From assembly GCF_947179165.1 (NCBI RefSeq), contig NC_077243.1:50549001-50613000 (forward strand): a DNA stretch of 64,000 bases, read 5' to 3'. This document shows, one piece after another, positions 39,701-54,700 of this stretch. The stretch comes from Solanum dulcamara. Taxonomy: Eukaryota; Streptophyta; Magnoliopsida; Solanales; Solanaceae. Numbering within the stretch: position 1 is the stretch's first letter; every line of letters begins with the position of its first letter. The notes below the pieces were generated by a model. The model did not search any database, was not told the origin of the DNA, and saw only the letters and a program-made list of their open reading frames with translations. The position numbers and the translations under genes were made by a program.

Positions 39701-42700
39701 CTGCAGTTAGGGTTGTGAAATATGTCAAAAGATCCCCATGGCTTGGGGTACAACTTAAAAGAGAAACTGGTTATACTGAGCTCACGGGATATTGTGACTC
39801 AGAATGGACTTCATGTCCTAATACACGAAGTTCAGTCACTGGATATATGGTAAAACTTGGAGATTCTTTGATCTCCTGGAAATCAAAGAAGCAACAAAAA
39901 ATTAGTAAAAGTTCTTCTGAAGCAGAATACAGAAGTTTAGAAGCTCTTGTTGCAAAGTTTGTATGATTAGCAAGGCAACTTAAAGAATTGCACTTCCCTG
40001 CTACCACTCCAACCTTGGTGTTTACAGATAATAAATCAAATATTCAAATAGCTGAGAATCTAATCTTTCGTGAATGTACAAAGCACATAAATATTGATTG
40101 TCATTTCATTTGAGAAAGGGTGAAATCCAACTTCATTAGTCCTCAGTACCTGTGTTCCAACATGCAACTTGCTGACATCCTTATTAAAGGGTTGGGTGCT
40201 AATCAACATCATCTTCTCTTAACCAAACTTGGTGTTTTAGATATCGTCCATCCTTCGATTTGAGGGGGTGTATTGAGTTAGCCAGCTGTCAAGACTATTA
40301 GGACTTCTTTTAATTCTGTTAGACTAATTCTGTAAGAGGTTATTAGAGGTAACACGTGATTATGATGAAAGTAAGTTGGATAAGAGTCAACCTACATCCT
40401 TTATATATAGATGCATTTTGTGTATTGATGTAGTAGTGAATCGTAATGTGATTTACATTTTATCTAGAATGTAGCCTCTTCAATAGTTAAAAGAAATCAC
40501 CAATTTTGTTATCTCTATAGTAGATATTACAAAGTTATCAGTACCTTTGTAGACACAAATGAATGGGAGGACACCTTAGTGTAGACTCATAATCCATTTG
40601 GATAGTTCTCAACTAATCAAGCTATATCAAGTGATCGTAAATAACTCTAAAAACCGCAACATGGACAGCCCAGACTAAATTTAGATCTAAAAAAAGTGCC
40701 CCATCAAAACTAAATTCTTGCTCTGGATTAGTGGGGGCAAATGGGTGGATTGAGTTAAATTTGGACCGATTGAAAATGGATAAGCATTCAACCCGCTCAT
40801 ATTTCATATGGCTAAAAATTGAGTTGACGAGAACCGTTCAGGGCATCAAGATCTATCTAGATGAAGAGATACTTGGTGAAATTCTTGTGGTGCCTACAGA
40901 GGAGATCATGTCAGTTGAGAAGTCCTCTTTGCCGCCTCAATTTATCAAAGAGATTCGAAAGGTGTCTGGTTTAAACTGTGCTGGGGTATTGAAAAAATTT
41001 ATAAAAGGGGAATTTCAACTGTTGTTCGAATTTGTGAACAAGGTCCTACTGCCACGCTTCGAGAAGCATATTGTTGCCTTAACAATGATCCTGTTCTTAA
41101 TGGAGGTTCTAATCAAATTAGAGGCAGGCAGTCTTCCAGAATTCATGCTTAAGAATATTTACAAGATCATAACTTTCAAATATAGACGACACGGACTGGC
41201 ATATGCCTATCTCCTAAATAGAGTCTTTGCCCATTACAAGATCAAATTAAGCATAAGGATGGCAAGGAAAATTAACAATCCTTCTCACTCACCACTCTCA
41301 TTAGGTGTGAATGTGTTGAAGGTAATACAGGTAATAAGAAAAAAATTGAAGTGTCAAACCTTCTCGAACAACAAGAGAAGTTTAAGGCAGATCTAGAAGA
41401 GATGACGATTGCAATGGCACAGCGTGATGTCGAGATAGCTCGATTGAAGGCCACCTTGCAACAAGGCGTGACTCAGGGACTTGATACTAATGAGACTCTT
41501 TAGAAAGGAAAATATTGATTTGAAGGCATAAGTTGATGCCTTAACTGCTAAAAATAAGAGATTCACCGATAAAGTGAAGGACCTAACCAAAAAATTGTTG
41601 AATGCTCATTCGGCTGAAAATGAGTGCATGACTTTGGTCCTTCGTTCCCTAGCCCCTCAGTCTCCCTCTTCCTAAGTCCTGTTGTGTTTTTGTCCCCTTC
41701 CCTCCCTTTAGTGAATCTTCTATCCACAGTTGGCAGTGTTTATTATGGTTCTCCTCTCTATTTTTTTGCAGTGTTTATGATATACATCTTTTTTTTAATT
41801 ATTAATGGACTTATCTTGTGTCTACTATAACTCTTTTTTTTCTTGTTTATTTGTGTTAGTGTTGTTCCAGTGGCCATGGATTTACCTAGATTGCATGTTA
41901 TCTTGCCTGGTTTATTGTTATTACTTTTTTATAATGTCAAAAAGGGGAAGATGTATTGATAACAAGTGAGCTAGTTTAGATCAAGGGATCTAGTCCTTTT
42001 GACAGGGGGAGAATGTTGATAGGGGGAATTTACAAGCAGAAGATATGAGAGACAGGAGGAATAGTTTGTTATTATCAAAAAGGGGGAAAATATTGTATTT
42101 TGGATTTTGATGAATTAATAAACTATAGAGTAAAGGGGCCTAGTCAAAGAACCTAATCTTCAGAGTTCTCTTCTTAAAGTACAAGTCAATAGTGTTCAGC
42201 TGTAGAGCTACAGACACTGTAGTGGTTGGTTCGCACTGTAGCGTAGGCGCGAAAAGGACAGTAGTCCTCGACCAATGGTGTATGACTAGGTATTTTGTCT
42301 CACTTATACAAAGAGCATATTGACAAGATACAACCTAGTTTTTGCAATCAAGAATATTCAAAAATATAAAAGTCATTCTCGAACAACTCTCATACACAGC
42401 GAGGGATCTGATCAAATGTTGCAACGTTCTTAGTGATTATTTGAGTTTAGTTTCTTATGCTCTCATATTACAATATCTATTTCTATGCTATAAATGATTA
42501 TAAATCGCTTCAGTTATACCACTGTGAGTTGAGTTTATGGCTAGAGTTAGCCGGATTGTGCGGTTGAAGTCTATATTAACTTAAGGTAGTTGATATTGTG
42601 GCCAATAGGGTTATTGCTTTGTGTCTTGTAATAGAGGTGTTATAAGGTGTGTAGGATTAAGAGTTTAATCCATCGTAAGTATTCGACTCTGAATTTACGA

Positions 42701-45700
42701 GTTTCTTGAAGTTAATGGAATTTTGAGAAATCCCGTGTGACAGGTCATGATTTTTTTCCCTCCTTGAGCAAGTAGATTTTCACGTAAATATTTGTGTTCA
42801 TATTTTAAGCATTTTCTTAAACACTTCTGCTTCTAGTCAAGTTAGTCTCTTGACTTGTGGTGGACTTATACATGCCAACACTATAAAAGTGGATGGGTGA
42901 AGCAACCTGTATATTTTGTCTATATGATACCCTTCGTCGATTACTTTAGTGATAATTGCATATATATGCACAATCAACCCATTTTTAATCAGAGGCAAGG
43001 TCTAATTCTCCTTTTTTGTGAGATAATAATATATCACAGTCAGTCTTACACTGAAAAAATCCATTAAAAGATGATCAAATACTCTTCAAAAGTTGAACAT
43101 ATCTGTATCCTTTCACAGAATACTATTCTTATATAGTTTTTGTAAAATTTTATAAACCTACATTTCAATAAATATGCGATAAGAATGAATAACCTTAGTG
43201 ATAAGCTTTTCCTTAAACATTAATGTACAAAATTTTAAGAATACTTTCGAATTAAAACTAACAATCATAATGATAATGCAAATTCCCATCACCCTTCTTC
43301 TAACTTGTTCATAAATGTGATAAATGTAAATAAGACCAAGACCAAAAACTAAAGATATCATATATAATGCGATAGACATACAAATTAAAACTTATCAAGA
43401 AGAGTAAATAAAGGAATTCTCAATTTGTGCTTACCTAATTCTTTGAGCATTCAAATACTCCTGGCTACTAAAAGAACCATATACAGAAAGTGCAATTCTA
43501 GCATCCCATCCTAGTTCTTCTTTATTCCTATGTCAATATTCAAAATAAATTATTATAAGTATATAATTTAGGAGAAGAGTAATATAATTCATGGAACAGA
43601 AAATCAAGTATATGGTTTCAAATTCAATTTCAAAATTTTGATATGTATGCATATCATTGAGATACAAAGAAATAAAACTTACAGCTTTTCTAGTTGAGGA
43701 GCAATTGAAGTAGTGCATTCAGATCCAATTGTCACATAATGTGCCAAGCGCATAACCTCTATCTCTGGGATTGTAACTTGTATGGTCTTCAAAATAAAAA
43801 TTAAAAGATAAAAAAGAATGTTAAAGAGGATTAAAAAGATGCTTCCTTGTTAATACTTTAGTACTAGTGAGCTATTTCTAATTGCCTTTAATTTGCAAGT
43901 GTCATATCAGTCCTTGTAAGAAGTTTAGCTTCATATTGTTTGAAGAAAAAAGGATATGATTGAATTACCTCCCATCCATAATTGTGGTGCAATTTTGCTA
44001 AAGCTCGAGAACAACAAACTCTTATTTCATCGCTGCAGTCATTAAACCACTAAAGAAAAAAGAAGTCAAGTTTGACTCACTTGATGAGTAATAGAAAAAG
44101 GAATAAAAATAAACAAACCTCCTCATATTTGGCTAATCTGATATTAGGTATAGGCTTTGGTGACTTGAGCAGAGGGAAACATGGTTTTGGCTGGTATATA
44201 AGAAAGGAACTCCAAACAGTTATAAATATATATAATTACTTTAGAATGATTACGGCTAATAGGCGAAACAAAGAATATAAAAAAATAAAAAATTCAAAAA
44301 ATAAAAGGCAAATGTCTCATTTTTTACCTGACCGGTTTCAGAATGATGTGATGATTTGGGTCCACTTATAGCTGCATAACTGGAAATTAATTAATGTAAG
44401 TCAATTTAATTAGCTTTGCACATTCTAAATTAAATTTGATTTTTTTAAAAAAAAAAAAAAAAATTTAAAGCTACTAACACTAGAAGTGCATCTTCAACTG
44501 TACCAGCCAGTATCCCTACCATTCCAACTGTCCAATTCAGAGGAAGAACACTGACAAACAAGAGAGGTTATAATCTGAAATAAAATAAATAAACAGATTT
44601 CTGCAAAATCTCTCATAATGCTGATGTATATATGTTCTGGAGTTACACAAGTGCACTGAAAGCTTTAGGTTTTATGTATAAAGTAAGTTAGTATAAGAAG
44701 ATTTAAACAAGTACATACCCAGAGTGTGATACACGTCCAAAGCTTGGCTTAAAACCAACAACTCCACAGAGAGCAGCAGGCATTCTTACAGAACCTAAAC
44801 TTATTCAAAAAAGATTAATAATAAGGCATGCTAATCAAGTGAACATTTAATTAAGAGTAAATCTCACTTGTCTCTACGTATCAATTTGAATGGTTCAAAT
44901 TTTGGTCTATTTAATGCATATGTTTACATTAAGCTTTAAACACTAATTAATTGGTTTGAATAGGTAATAATTATAAATATCTTAAATGGATGATGGTGTG
45001 TAAGGCGTTGTGATCACGAGGATGATTCCGCAATCGCATAGAGGAACTGCGTGGGTTGTACATCGCGATCCCAAAGGAACAAGTTATAGGGGGGCCGCAA
45101 TTGCGAAAGCCTTGAACATGATCATGAAGAAGGATCCCTTGGTGAATATAGTTTTCCCTAAATCATGATTAGACATTTTAACATATTTTGAGCTTTGGCC
45201 TCGGATTAGAGTGATTTTTGAGATTCATCGTGTGGTAAGAATCTAACCTCCCTTTTAGTAATTATTCATGCATTCTTACGGACTTTAATCATTTAATTCT
45301 TGTTTTGGATTGTAAAATTAGGGATTTAAATCTCAAAGTTAAGATAAGGAAACTGAATATTTGGAGGTCAGTTAGTAATCACGTCTGGGTGAATTTTGAG
45401 ATTTGAGACTTCTAGCTTATGGGCAAATCAATTTTGAAAGAAAATTTTAGTTTGGAGGTCAGTTTGTGATCAAAGTTAACTTTTATTTTTTTTAATTGTT
45501 TATTTTACTTTTGTCAGGCTCTTTTTTAATTTTGATTTACATTTATGATACTAACCATTTTGGCAACCTACCTAATGTTATTTTCCCAAAAAATTAATAA
45601 GTGGCCAAAAAGCTAAAAAGAGGAAGAAAGAAGATTGAATTTCGGTCGAGAGATTGTGTTTGGGTTCAATTTTCTCAAGCAAGGGGAAGAACAAGTTGAT

Positions 45701-48700
45701 GCCTAAAGGAGATGGACCTTTCCAAATCCTCACAAAAATCGGTGATAATGCATGAAAAGTTAATTTGTTGTTCAATGTTCAAAATTTTTTAAATGACTTC
45801 TTTTTGATGCAGTAGGTGAACCCATGAATTCAAGAACCAATTCTCTTCAAAAGAGAAGGAGCCATTAATTTTTATTTTACTTTTTCGAAGGTTCCCTCGT
45901 AAAGGAGATTAATAGATAAATAAAAGGAGTATGGAAGGAGTGTAACCTAACCTAACCTTTTTGAGAATTACAATAGTAGGAGGGCACATTCTTAGCCTCT
46001 AACTTATCAAAAAAAAAGGCAAAGAAAAAGGAGGGTGGTTTTTCCTTGCGCTTACAAAATATTTCTAGAATCCTTTTAACTATAGTTAGAAGTAACCAAA
46101 CAAAATTCAGTCACGATTGGATATGAAGTTACCCTTCTTCACTCAAATTCTAATGTTGAGTTTGTCAACTATACCATTCTTCAAAGTGAATGTTACCTTA
46201 GAAAGAAGATTTATAGCTTCGGTGAAAAAGATAGTTGTTTCGCAATGTTCATCCATATTTGCAAGCAAATCAGTCATAGTGTTACCTCATTTGAAGGTGT
46301 GAGTGAAAGAGAAATGACCAAGTGAACTCTAGACCATTAATTTTCTAGATAAATGTTAATAAAAAATCAAAGAGAAGCAAGAAAAATCCAAAGTGAAGCA
46401 CAAGGTTTGAGAGAAGAAGAAAACAAGCAAGAAATTATAAATTATTCACAGCCTCAAAGATTTGAAACAACATCATGTTATTTACCATTGTTAGAAACGA
46501 AAATAATTAGGTATCATGCAGAAGCTAACAAAGCAAACCTCGAAAGATCATGAGTAAGAAGTCAAACGAAATATATACTAAAAGAGACACAAATATTTAA
46601 CGTGGTTCGGTCAATCGACCTACTTCCACAAGAGGAGATGAACAATTCATTATAAACATGAGAGTACAAAATATCGAGGGAAATAACCTCACACAATTCA
46701 CTCGGAATACAAAGAGGTTCACACAAGTGTTAACGTAACACTTGTGTCTCACCGTTTCTCCCCCTACTCAAAACTCTCAAAGACCCTAGGACTACATTGT
46801 GAATGTTATCATGTTAAAAGGAATGAGCATATATTTATAGAGTCGTAAATATTTTCCTACGAGAAAAAGAACTAGTCAAATGTGGAGACTTTATGTTTTC
46901 CTTTTAAGAAAAGGAAAACCAAATTATACTAGGAAAGTCAGGAAAAACACCCAACAATTCTACCACTTGGCCTAAATTTCTAACAAAATAAAATTTGTTT
47001 CACCTTCTTCACATAATCTTCAACGTTGAATCTCCTTTTTTGAAATTTCTCCAATAAAATATTCTTCAGTACTGGCAAATAGGTTGCGCTAGAATTGAAC
47101 CCGCCAAGATGAACACCCATTTTTATAATGTTGATCTAATACCACTTGTTAGGAACGAATATAATTAGGTGTCATGCGAAAGCTAGCAAAACAAACCTCG
47201 AAAGCCCATGAGTAAGAAGACAAACGAGAAATATACTATAAGAGATACAAATATTTAACGTGATTCGGTCAACCGACCTATATCCATAAAAGGACATGAG
47301 CATTCACAATGTAGTCCTAGGAGCTTTGAGAGAAGAAAGGAGAAAGGGGTGTTTTCTGCAACAGTTCTTCCTCTCCAACCAACAATCTTCAAATTGTGTT
47401 TCCCGATTCGTTAATTGTTGTATTGGACTGAACTTTTTACTGAGTGTTCCTAACACCTTGGTAGTTAATTTTAACAATGGATAGTGTTGCCTCATTTGAA
47501 GGTGTGAGTGAAAGAGAAATGATCAAGTGAACTCAAGACCATTAATTTGCCAGATGAATATTAATGAAGAATCAAAGAGAAGCCTAGAAAATCCAAAGTG
47601 AAGTACAAGGTTCTAGTTAGAAGGATTCTAGAAATTTTTATTGATTATTCCTATCGACAAATCCTTGATAGACAACCAAGTCTCTGATACCACTTGTTAT
47701 GACGAAAGGATACAAACACAAACACAAAAATATAGAAAATAAAGAATATCAAATAATGTGGAGAAATCCTTCAAATCGAAGGTAACAACCACGGGATCGT
47801 CGAGATCCAAATTTCTCCACTATAACAATAAAAAGGTTACAAATATTCTCTTAAATGGCTACACAACAATTATCAAATAAGGAGAAGCAATAGCTACACC
47901 AACAAGAGTAAATAGAAAGAAAAAGACCCAAAATAGAGCTACTGATTGAGACCTAAAATGGGATATTTCTAACCTCCAAATATGATCTTTATCGTTCAAA
48001 TCAAATTCCAAGGTGTTAGAAAAACTGAGTAAAACTTTCGGTCCGATCTAACGGTTAACGAATCAAAAAACATAATTTGAAGGTTGCTGGTTGGAGAAAA
48101 AAATTATTGCGGAAAATACCATTTTCTTTTCTTTTCTCTTCTCTCTTGTTGAAAGCTCTCTCAAAAACCTCTCTTATGTGCTAATATCTTTCAAAGACTA
48201 ATAATAATGAGAAATTGAATAGTTTTCTCAAATCATCCTATTTATAGAATGGTACTTTTTCCTCAAATCAAAACCAACTCCAAATAAGACTAAAATTTCA
48301 TTTTTTTTTCAAATAGGATTGGGAACCAAAAAAAAAAGAGAATTATTCCAATTCTTTTCCAAATAGGATTAGGCCATGGGCCTGTGGTTGGAACATGGAT
48401 CATAGCTCAACAAACTCCCCCTCCAGGCAAGGGGCTAAATGGACTTCAAGAGGAGGAACTCTTTAGGGTGATTGAGACCTAATTATTTTCATTCCTAACA
48501 ACCACCCTAAAGAGAAACCATGAACCACACCTCCTAATTCCGGAATTAATAAAGCTTAGGCTATTTTTATGTAATTTTGGATTTATTTTTAACGTTAGAA
48601 ATATTGATCAGTGTGTCAATTTGTTTGTTGTCTTTTTGACTTGGTACCAAGTTTAAGAAAGTAAAAAAGATTTTTGAATTTTGTTATCTAATTAAAGATA

Positions 48701-51700
48701 TGCAAATTTCGTGGTTTTAAATATGTCGTGTGAAAAATTGGAATTAAAAAGTTATAAAAAAAAAGAGACATTCTTTTTCAAATAAACCAAAAAGATAGTA
48801 AGAGCAAACAAATTGAAAGAGGGAATATTTTAAGCAAGGCTATTTCCTTGTTGGTTGTCAAACATCCATTGGTGCTTGCTAGAGGATTCATGCCCCAAGT
48901 AGCTTAAGTACATGTTGATTTCCATATTTAGGAAGTAAATGAATAGTTAAAATTTTATACCTAATTGAATTAATTATTTTTAGCCTTCATATATTTTTTT
49001 AATTTTTTTTGACAACTTTCACATAAGATACATTCAGTTTTAAATTTATTAAAATATTACATGCTAAATATATTATAATGAAATTATGTTTAAACCGTAC
49101 ATATTTCACAAATATAACATGTATCTTCACATGTTATTTATTTAAATTCTGCATAACCATGATATATTTCTGGTATAAATTTCTAATAATCATATTCATC
49201 CATATACTTATAATAAGATTAGACTATGCTTGTTGTACTGTAAACATTTCAGAAAATATGTCACATACATCTTTTGTTTTTTTCTTTACAGCTTCGCATA
49301 TCTATTGTATATTTCTGGTACAACTATTTATCTTTATAATATCATGAATTATACATGTTTGTTAGTGTGTTATCAATATTTTCAAAATATTAGTGTTGTT
49401 GTGTTCTGATGGTAAGAAATATCAAATATATTGAATATAATCGATATGGAACCTAAAAATAGGAAAAAGAAAACATTAGGGGTTGTTATTTAAATAATAT
49501 GGGCATCTGTTATGATATGACTATCTTTAGTTTCCATATATTATTAATTTTGTTCAATTTCTTAAAATATTTTATAAAATACAAGCAAAATGATCATACT
49601 TCTTGGTTGAAAGTATATAGGGGGGAATAGAGAAATAAATGTCATAAATCTTATGTTAGAAAATTAGGGGGAAGGGGAGAAGAAAAAAAAAAGAAAGAGA
49701 ATTAATTGAAAGTTTAGTGAATGATTACCTCCTCCATCGACGCCAAGGGCAGCAGGGCATAAGCCTGCCGCCACAACAGCAGCAGAACCACTAGAAGAAC
49801 CGCCGGCAATCCTTTCAATATTGTAGGGATTTCTAGTAGTTCTATAAAACAAGAATGAATCAAGTAAATATATAATTACTGTACTATGATATTAGTACAA
49901 GATTCTTCACCCCTAACACAAATTAATCATATTACATATGTGCTTTATAGCTATATTCTTCAAAAATAGTGAGGTCTTTAGGCTAAAAGCTACATATATA
50001 TATCGACCCTTATAATTTATTCCTAATAAAAATAAATGTAATACTTATGTTAATTAAGAAAGTAATTTTCACAAATATAATTGTTCTTACCCATGATGAG
50101 GATTTATACCACTAGTTCCAGCACCAAGCTCATGCATGTTTGTTTTCCCAACCAATATGGCACCGCATGATCTCAAACGTTTCACACACTCTGCATCATC
50201 CTTGCATTGTCTTACCTTGTGCATCCATTTTGTGCCTCCTGCATGCCCATTAAGAAAATCATAATTGGTAACAAATGTAAATGGAATTCACATGTACACC
50301 TATATATGGTTTAATTGGTCCAGGTTCGAGTACCGACAAACCTTGGTGAGAAAAGGAAAGCAAACAACCAAATGGAAAGAAAATAAAAGTTGAAGCCATT
50401 CAACCAATTGAAAGTTTTTTGTTTGATTTTTAGTCATTTTTTGTAGTTACCTAGTTGGTGTTTGGGATGTTGTTGGAAATTAATTTCTTGTTAGAACTTA
50501 AATATGTTGAGATATAGGATTATTTTTTTTCAATAGAAAAAAGAAAAGCTTCTTTTTGTTTGTGAAGACAAATTAAGTTGTTTGAGTGCGAATTTATTGA
50601 TCATTAAGTTAGGACCTTAGTATCATTTATTGAGTTTTGTTAAAAATATCTACTTTTAATTATTTTCAAAAAGTTAAAATTCAAAATTTTAAATCTCTTT
50701 AAAAAATATAAAAATACTAAGTGTTTGGTATGAAGGAAAATATTTTCCTAGAAATTGTTTCCTTGGAAAATAAGTTGGTTTTTAACTTATTTTCTCATGT
50801 TTGGTTGGTGAGAGGAAAAAAATATTTTCTAGAATTTGGTTGGTAAATGAAAAATATTTTTCAAAAATATCTTTAAATTTTGCTAGAGAGTAGAAAATAC
50901 TTTTTAGAAAAAAGTTTTTGACTCAGAAACCAACCCCGAAAACCGATCCAAGATTTGAACCCGACATACGAATCGAGACAGAACCTCGTCGATGGATCCA
51001 AGATCCGACCCTGACACCCGATCTGGGACAAAACCCCGACCGCTGATCTAAGACCCGACATTCGAATTAGGATCTGACCTTGACCACGACATATGAACCA
51101 AGACACGATCCCAATGATAGATTCGAAATTCGACCCCAAGACCCAACCAAGGACCTCACCCTAACACCCAATCCGGGACCCGACACTCGAACTAGGATCT
51201 GATCCCGACTCTTAAATCAGACCCAACTGTGGAACTAGGACCCTGTTAGACCCTCAACTTGATGGTTCGAGTGGCTCGGGCTTGACTAGGGATTTAAATG
51301 ATGAGCCTAGTCAAGGCCCAATGCAATTAGTCAAGATTAAGTTCAATTGACAAAACCTTGGCAATGTCGTGGCTAAGGCATGCAAGGCAAGATGTAGCTA
51401 AGGAATAACAAGGGCTGGGCAAGCTAAAGCAAGGTTAAGACATGCAAGGCAAGACGTGGCTAAGGCATGACAAGAGCTTGGCAAGGCAAGGCTATGATCG
51501 TGGGAAGATCATGGCCAAACAAGTGGGTTAAGTGCTGGACGTAGGGGTAAAGACTGAGGAGACTAGACCACAATGACAAGTTGTGAGAGGTAGGACCTGG
51601 GCTAGTGCAGGCACGTGGGTAGGCATGAGTTGGGGAGGCCAAAGAATGATTTTGGCACCAGAATTAAAGGTTTCTCGTGTGTGCCTCGCACATGCGTGGG

Positions 51701-54700
51701 CAGTTGGGCGGTTGGACAGTTTCTAGCCATTTTGGTCTTGTCAGCATTTTGGATAAGCTTGTTTATTTCAAATTTTGAATTAACCTATTAGTTGGGGATG
51801 TCAACTGACTTTGTATGGCACATGACTGGCATGTGAATGGGTGTTGTGGCCTATTTAATGTCACAAGCAGAGAGTCATTGGGTCAGAATTTTGTAAGGCT
51901 GATTTTGTGTGCTTCTTTGTGGCACGAGTTTAATACAAAGTTGAGACTTTGTCCTGTATGTGCTGGTGTGTTTCTATGTTCGTAGGCATTGTCTAAGTGT
52001 GAAACGAAATTGAGGGAAAGGAAAAAAAGGGTTGAGTCTAAGTGTTAGGCTGCCGAAATAGATTAGATCATCATGAGTTAACCCCTTTACAGATCTGACC
52101 TTAAAACCTGACTCGAGACCTGACTTCTAAATTAGGACCCAACCTAGACACCCTATCCTGAATCCCAATTCATGACCCAACTTTCAAACTTGGATCCGAC
52201 CTTGACTCCCAACTCGAGATCCAACTTCTAATTAAAGATTTGACTCCAACAATTGATCCGAGACCTGACTTTCGAACTAGGATATGACATTCGAAAAGGA
52301 CCTGACCTTTACCCTGATACTTGAACTACAATACGACCCAATGATCGATCCAAGATCCGACTCTAAGACTTAATCTAGAACCTGACCCTGACTCCCGATT
52401 TGGGACCTAACATTCAACCTAGGACTCGATGTTGACTTTGACACCCGACTCGAGATCTGATATTTGAAATGGGACCCAATCCTGACTTTAACACCTGATT
52501 CGAGACCTAACTTTTGAATCGGAATCCGACCTTGACACCCAACCTTAACGACCAATTTTGGATCTGAACCCAACACCTGATTTGGGACCTGACCTCGAAT
52601 CCCAATGTAAAACCCAACTCAAAACCCTAACTTGATACCTGATTTGGGACCCAACCCCGACACTCTACTTGGATACAACCACAAATCCTAATTTGAGACC
52701 TAACACCCAAATCAAAATTTGACATCAATCCGACCCGGGACTCGGAAGTTGGGTCTCTAATCAAGGTCGGAAGTCAGGTCTCAAACGAAGAATGAGGAGT
52801 TATATCCCAAATTAGTATCGAGAATCGAAACTGGAGGCTTGAGTTAGGGTGGAAAGTTAAGGTGTTAGGTTGAAAAAGAGTTTTGGAAATTATTTTCGTT
52901 ACTTTTTAGAGGTAAGTCATTTTTCTTAAATTCGAGAAAAATTAGTTGATTTGAAAAATATTTGCCAAACATTTAAACCATCCAAACATGAGAAAATCGG
53001 ACCTTCATACCCAATAATGCCATTGCAATGTAATACACACCAAGATCTAGAGAGGATAACTAGAGAAGAAAACTGATTCTTGTGTCATAAGTATGAAGAA
53101 AATTAGTTTTTCTAGAAAATATTTTCTTGAAAAACAAGTTAGTTTCTAACTTATTTCTCATGTTTGGTTGGTGAGTGAAAAATATTTTCTAGTGTTTAGT
53201 TGGTGACTGAAAAATATTTTTCAGAAAATATTATTTATTTTTTGCTAGAGAGTAGAAAATATATTTTAGAAAATAGTTTCTGACTCAGAAACGAACCCCG
53301 ATAACAGATCTAAGATCCGACATAGACACCTAAATTGAGATCCAACCCCGAAGATCAATCTAAATTGGCAATGTCGTTGCTAAGGCATGCAAGGAAAGAC
53401 GTAGCTAAGGCTTACAAGGGCTGGGCAAGCTAAAGCAAGGTTAAGGCATGCAAGGCAAGACGTGGCTAAGGCATGATAAGAGCTTGGCAAGCTAAGGCAA
53501 GGCAAGGCTATGATCGTGGGAAGATCGTGGCTAAACAAGTGGGTTAAGTGCTGGACGTAGGGGTAAAGGCTGAGGAGACTAGACCACAATGACAAGTTGT
53601 GAGAGGCAGGACCTAGGCTAGTGCAGGCACGTGGGTAGGCATGAGTTGAGGAGGCTAGAGACCGATTTTGGCACCAGAATTAAAGGTTTCCCGTGTGTGC
53701 CTCGCACATGCGTGGGCAGTTGGGCGGTTGGACAGTTTCTAGCCATTTTGGTCTTGTCAGCATTTTGGATAAGCTTGTTTATTTCAAATTTTGAATTAAC
53801 CTATCAGTTGGGGATGTCAACTGACTTTGTATGGCACATGACTGGCATGTGAATGAGTGTTGTGGCCTATTTAATGTCACAAGCAGAGAGTCATTGGGTC
53901 AGAATTTTGTAAGGCTGATTTTGTGTGCTTCTTTGTGGCACGAGTTTAATACAAAGTTGAGACTTTGTCTTGTACGTGCTGGTGTGTTTCTATGTTTGTA
54001 GGCATTGTCTAAGTGTGAAACGAAATTGAGGAAAAGGAAAAAAAGGGTTGAGTCTAAGTGTTAGGCTGCCGAAATAGATTAGATCATCATGAGTTGACCC
54101 CTTTACAGATCTGACCTTAAAACCTGACTCGGGACCTGACTTCTAAATTAGGACCCAACCTAGACACCCTATCCTGAATCCCAACTCATGACCCAACTTT
54201 CAAACTTGGATCCGACCTTGACTCCCAACTCGAGATCCAACTTCTAATTAAAGATTTGATTCCAACAATTGATCCGAGACCTGACTTTCGAACTAGGATA
54301 TGACATTCGAAAAGGACCTGACCTTTACCCTGATACTTGAACTACAATACGACCCAATGATCGATCCAAGATCCAACTCTAAGACTTAATCTAGAACCTG
54401 ACCCTGACTCCCGATTTGGGACTTAACATTCAACCTAGGACTCGATGTTGACTTTGACACCCGACTCGAGATCTGATATTTAAAATGGGACCCAATCCTG
54501 ACTTTAACACCTGATTCGAGACCTACCTTTTGAATCGGAATCCGACCTTGACACCCGACCTTAACGACCAATTTTGGATCTGAACCCAACACCTGATTTG
54601 GGACCTGACCTCGAATCCCAATGTAAAACCCAACTCAAAACCCTAACTTGATACCTGATTTGGGACCCAACCCCGACACTCTACTTGGATATAACCACAA

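Larger units (their letters stand above)
35591..40540 (+). mobile_element. Complete but decayed Ty1/copia retrotransposon
   Basis: 5' LTR 35591-35859, primer site from 35860, gag-PR-IN-RT-RH, polypurine tract, 3' LTR 40271-40540, and a 5-bp target duplication GTACC at 35586-35590 and 40541-40545. Total 4,950 bp. By eye the two LTRs differ at about 40 of 270 positions, so the insertion is old. Coding frames are broken by many stops and shifts. Orientation is antisense to the amidase gene whose intron it occupies. Confidence 0.92.
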
